From assembly GCF_000002235.5 (NCBI RefSeq), contig NW_022145607.1, positions 40,228,029 through 40,292,028 on the forward strand: DNA of 64,000 nt, in the 5' to 3' direction. The stretch's first letter is position 1, and each line of letters begins with the position of its first letter. This DNA comes from Strongylocentrotus purpuratus. Taxonomy: Eukaryota; Echinodermata; Echinoidea; Camarodonta; Strongylocentrotidae. The notes below the pieces were generated by a model. The model was given only the letters and a program-made list of their open reading frames with translations, was not told where the DNA came from and did not search any database. Both the position numbers and the translations under genes were made by a program. Below are positions 59,588-64,000 of this stretch, piece by piece.

Positions 59588-60797
59588 GATGTGGGTAGGG
59601 GCGCCAATCCATTATTGGGGAAAACATTGCATTATTATGTTCTATAGACAGCTATTTCTAAAGTAAGTTGCAACCCTTAGGATTGACGTCCCTGGGTAAT
59701 ATCATTGTTTGTTTCAATACAATATTCATAACTGATTTATTGAAGCATATTTATACTATTTACTGACTCTATTTGTTTGAACAATGTCAATGTCAATGTC
59801 ATTGAAAATCCAGAAAATGCAAATGTAATATGCATAATTAGTAGAATATTTTGACACATTGCAATAGTGTAAAAATTTGTATAACTCTTATGATTGAATT
59901 ACTGATTTTATGAGACCAAAAAAATATAAATGTATTTCACAAATAAAGATAATGTTAATGATATATGTTTATTTTGCAAACGAGTATTATTATGATGTGG
60001 GTAGGGGCGCCAATCCATTATTGGGGAAAACATTGCATTATTATGTTCTATAGACAGCTACTTCTAAAGTAAGTTGCAACCCTTAGGATTGACGTCCCTG
60101 GGTAATATCATTGTTTGTTTCAATACAATATTCATAACTGATTTATTGAAGCATATTTATACTATTTACTGACTCTATTTGTTTGAACAATGTCAATGTC
60201 AATGTCATTGAAAATCCAGAAAATGCAAATGTAATATATGCATAATTAGTAGAATATTTTGACATATTGCAATAGTGTAAAAATTTGTATAACTCTTATG
60301 ATTGAATTACTGATTTTATGAGACCAAAAAAATATAAATGTATTTCACAAATAAAGATAATGTTAATGATATGTTTATTTTGCAAACGAGTATTATTATG
60401 ATGTGGGTAGGGGCGCCAATCCATTATTGGGGAAAACATTGCATTATTATGTTCTATAGACAGCTACTTCTAAAGTAAGTTGCAACCCTTAGGATTGACG
60501 TCCCTGGGTAATATCATTGTTTGTGTTTCAATACAATACTCATAACTGATTTATTGAAGCATATTTATACTATTTACTGACTCTATTTGTGAACAATGTC
60601 AATGTCATTGAAAATCCAGAAAATGCAAATGTAATATATGCATAATTAGTAGAATATTTTGACATATTGCAATAGTGTAAAAATTTGTATAACTCTTATG
60701 ATTGAATTACTGATTTTATGAGACCAAAAAATATAAATGTATTTCACAAATAAAGATAATGTTAATGATATATGTTTATTTTGCAAACGAGTATTAT
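59588..60797. repeat. Near-identical triplication of a 406-bp unit
   Basis: Units start with GATGTGGGTAGGGGCGCCAA at 59588, 59994 and 60400 and end with TTTTGCAAACGAGTATTATT. They differ by a handful of substitutions and 2-4-base indels, so the expansion is recent. Each unit contains AATAAAGATAATG. No open frame spans a unit. It has satellite seed character. Confidence 0.9.
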
Positions 60798-61179
60798 TTT
60801 TTAACTGTTCTGTTTGAACGTTATAAACGATGTAAATATGTTCATGTTTATTCAGGGCCCCATGGAAGGCCACTACTTATTGGTGAATGGGCTACCCTGT
60901 CAAAAGATTAGAAATAAATGAATTAATTAATAAATAAATAAATAATGCTTTGGAATTATTATACACTTTGTGATATAATACATAAAGTACTGTTGAAAGA
61001 TAAAATGAAATTCTGATACACTTTCTACTGTCATGTGTTTTTCTTCAATGAAATGAGCTTTTCAAACGTTTAAAAGATATTTATAATGAGTGCGTGTATG
61101 TGTTTGTGTATGCGTAAGTCCTTCTTCTGCTACCTTCCTACATCTCATACCCTTTTCCCACTACAGTCAGACTTCCATC

Positions 61180-64000
61180 CTACGTCTACCCCCATCCTAC
61201 GTCTACCCCACCCTACCCCAGCCCCACCTTACCCCAACCCTACGTCTACCCCACCCTACCCATTCTTCAATCCTTCCTCTACTACCATCCCGGCCTACTA
61301 CCACCCTACCCATTCTTCCATCCTACCCATTCTTCCATCCTAACTCATTTACCATCCTTCGTCTACTACCACCCTACCTGTACTTCAATCCTATCTCTAC
61401 TACCATCCTTCATCAACCCCAACATTATCCATACTTCTATCCTACCTCTACTACCATCTATATGTCTATTACCATCCTACGTCTACTACCACCCTACGCC
61501 TACTACCACCCTTGGTCTACCCCCATCCTACGCCTACCCCCACCCTACCTGTTCTTCCATTCTACCTCTACTACCACCCTACGGCTACTCCTACCTTACC
61601 CACTCTACCATCTTACCCCTACTACTATCCTACATCTACCCCATCCTACGTCTACCCCCTACCCGTTTTACCAGCCTACCTCTACAACCACCCCACGTCT
61701 ACTACCACCCTACCTGTTCTTCCATTTTACCTCTACTACCATCCTACCTCTACTACCATCCTACGTCTACCCCCACCCTACCCATTATTCCATATTGCCT
61801 CTACTACGATCCTATCTCTACTATAATCTTTTGTCAACCTCAATACTGCCCATTCTTCTATCCTACCTCTACATACCATCCAACGTCCACCCCCACCCTA
61901 CCTGTTCTTCCATCCTACGTCTACCCTATCGTACGTCTACCCTCTACTCGTTTTCCCAGCCTACCTCTACTACCACCCTACCTGTTCTTCCATTCTACCT
62001 CTACTACCATCCTACGTCCACCCCCACCCTACCTGTTCTTCCATCCTACGTCTACCCTATCCTACGTCTACCCTCTACTCGTTTTCCCAGCCTACCTTTA
62101 CTACCACCCTACCCCTTCTACCTCCCTACGTCTACTACCACCCTTTCTGTTCTTCCATTCTACCTCTACTACCATCCTACATCCACTCCACCCCCACCCT
62201 ACCCATTCTTCCATCCTACGTCTTCTACCACTCTACCTGTTCTTCCATTCTACCTCTACTACCATCCTACATACACCCCGTCCCCACCCTACCCATTCTT
62301 CCATCCTACGTCAACTACCACCCTACCTGTTCTTCCATTCTACCTCTACTACCATCCTACATACACCCCGTCCCCACCCTACCTCTACTTCCATCCTACC
62401 TCTACTACCATCCTACCTCTACTACCATCCTACATCCACCCCACCCCACCCTACCCGTTCTTCCATTTTACCTCTACTACTGTCCACCCCACCCTTCGTC
62501 TACCCCCATTCTATGCCTACCCCCATTCTATGCCTACCCCCACCATACCTGTTCTTCAGGCCTACCTCTGCTACTATCTTTCGTCTACTACCACCCAACC
62601 TATATTTTCCAACATCTACTACCATTCTACGTCCACCCCCACTCTACCCCCACCCTAACCGTTCTACCTCCCTACGTCTACTACCACCCTTTCTGTTCTT
62701 CCATTCTACCTCTACTACCATCATACATCCACTCCACCCCCACCCTACCCATTCTTCCATCCTACGTCCACCCCCACCCTACCCATTCTACCATGATACC
62801 TCTACTACCATCCTACGTCCATCCCCCACTCAACCCCCACCCTACTCCTTCTTCCATTCTACTCTACTACCATCCTACCTCTACTACCACCCTACCTGTT
62901 CTTCCATTCTACCTCTACTACCATCCTTCCTCTACTACCATCCTACATCTACCCCACCCTCCCTCCCTGTTCTTCCATTTTACCTCTACTACCATCCTAC
63001 GTCCACCCCCACTCTACCCCCACCCTACCCATTCTTCCATCCTACCTCTACTACCACCCTACCTCTACTACAACCCTACCTGTTCTTCCATTTTACCTCT
63101 ACTACCATCCTACCTCTACTACCATCCTACATCCACCCCACCCCAACCCTACCTGTTCTTCCATTTTACCTCTACTACCATCCTACCTCTACTGCCATCC
63201 TACATCCACCCCACCCCAACCCTACCTGTTCTTCCATTTTACCTCTACTCCCATCCTACCTCTACTACTATCCTACATCTACCCCCATCCTACGTCTACC
63301 CTATCCTATGTCTACCTTCTACTTGTTTTCCCAGCCTACCTCTACTACCACCCTACCTGTTCTTCCATTCTACCTCTACTACCATCCTATGTCCACCCCC
63401 CACTCTACTCCCACCATACCCGCTCTACCTCCCTACGTCTACCACCCTTTCTGTTCTTCCATTCTACCTCTACTACCATCCTACATCCACCCCACCCCCA
63501 CCCTACCCATTCTTCCATCCTACGTCTACTACCACTCTACCTGTTCTTCGATTCTTCCATTTTACCTCTACTACCATCCTACCTCTACTACCATCCTACG
63601 TCTATCCCAACCCTACCCATTATTCCATATTGCCTCTACTACGATCCTATCTCTACTATAATCTTTTGTCAACCTCAATACTGCCTATTCTTCTATCCTA
63701 CCTCTATATACCATCTAACGTCCACCCCCACCATACCTGTTCTTCCATCCTAAGTCTACCCTATCCTACGTCTACCCTCTACTTGTTTTCCCAGCCTACC
63801 TCTACTACCACCCTACCTGTTCTTCCATTCTACCTCTACTACCATCCTACGTCCATCCCCCACTCTACCCCCACCCTACCCGTTCTTCCATTCTACTATA
63901 CTACCATCCTTCCTCTACTACCATCCTACATCTACCCCACCCTCCCTGTTCTTTCATTTTACCTCTACTACCATCCTACGTCCACCCCCACTCTACCCCA
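61180..64000 (+). repeat. C/T/A-rich minisatellite running off the right edge
   Basis: The array is built from TACCTCTACTACCATCCTAC, GTCTACCCCCACCCTACC and TGTTCTTCCATTCTACC modules in variable order. Larger blocks recur (for example around 61773-61860 and 63600-63690). The plus strand has almost no G, so frames of 522 and 382 codons stay open. These predicted Pro/Thr/Tyr/Leu-rich peptides are array artefacts. Confidence 0.92.

Noticed and set aside
61090-63661. Open frames of 522 and 382 codons, Pro/Thr/Tyr/Leu-rich
   Set aside because: They arise from the G-free minisatellite, change frame with module shuffling, and have no start context, splice sites or non-repeat domain.

Overview
This is a eukaryotic, repeat-dense window. 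It most likely comes from a marine invertebrate deuterostome, and an echinoderm fits best. The pointers are: two exons of a tubby-like protein 4 (TULP4) gene split by a 12.5 kb intron; scattered self-complementary ACATGT/TACATGTA tracts; SINE tails ending in (ATT)n after a GCGCTATA-type box; TTAA-flanked MITEs with AGGGGAAGTCCACC-like ends; and Crypton, RTE and DIRS-like remnants. The species call is inference from repeat style. Only the gene and element calls rest on readable sequence.

Layout. 1-751 (-): LINE ORF1 fragment cut by the window edge. 3545-16478 (-): TULP4 coding exons 1 and 2, with the rest of the gene beyond the left edge. Intron 1 holds a ~90-bp minisatellite, TIR elements with visible target duplications (TTAA, 10-bp, 8-bp hAT, 6-bp) and a 531-bp foldback. 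16.5-35.2 kb: no confirmed gene. This stretch carries a 1.17-kb pure purine array, several TIR elements, an unassigned Cys-rich open frame at 25.3-25.7 kb, and a 3.5-kb patch of G/C homopolymers with hAT-like ends and a ~100-bp tandem array. 35193-39.9 kb (+): an unrecognised host gene of at least three coding exons with two Cys/Cys/Cys-x2-His motifs and an Arg-rich tail. Two short hairpins with compensatory stem changes lie 220-520 bp upstream of its ATG.

41.7-54 kb is a transposon graveyard: a 160-bp tandem repeat, a DIRS-like fossil, a pyrimidine-rich minisatellite, an RTE endonuclease fragment, a 4.5-kb inverted pair of DIRS-like fossils, and a Crypton remnant. 54-61 kb is AT-rich with one candidate signal-peptide exon at 56.6 kb, a ~105-bp duplication and a near-identical triplication of a 406-bp unit. 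61.2-64 kb is a C/T/A-rich minisatellite running off the right edge.

The two host genes lie head to head (TULP4 leftward, the Cys/His gene rightward) with ATGs 18.7 kb apart. Nothing shows that they act together. Most of the window's information lies in element structure: several insertions can be delimited to the base by TIRs plus target duplications, and one MITE is nested in another whose empty relative is also present.
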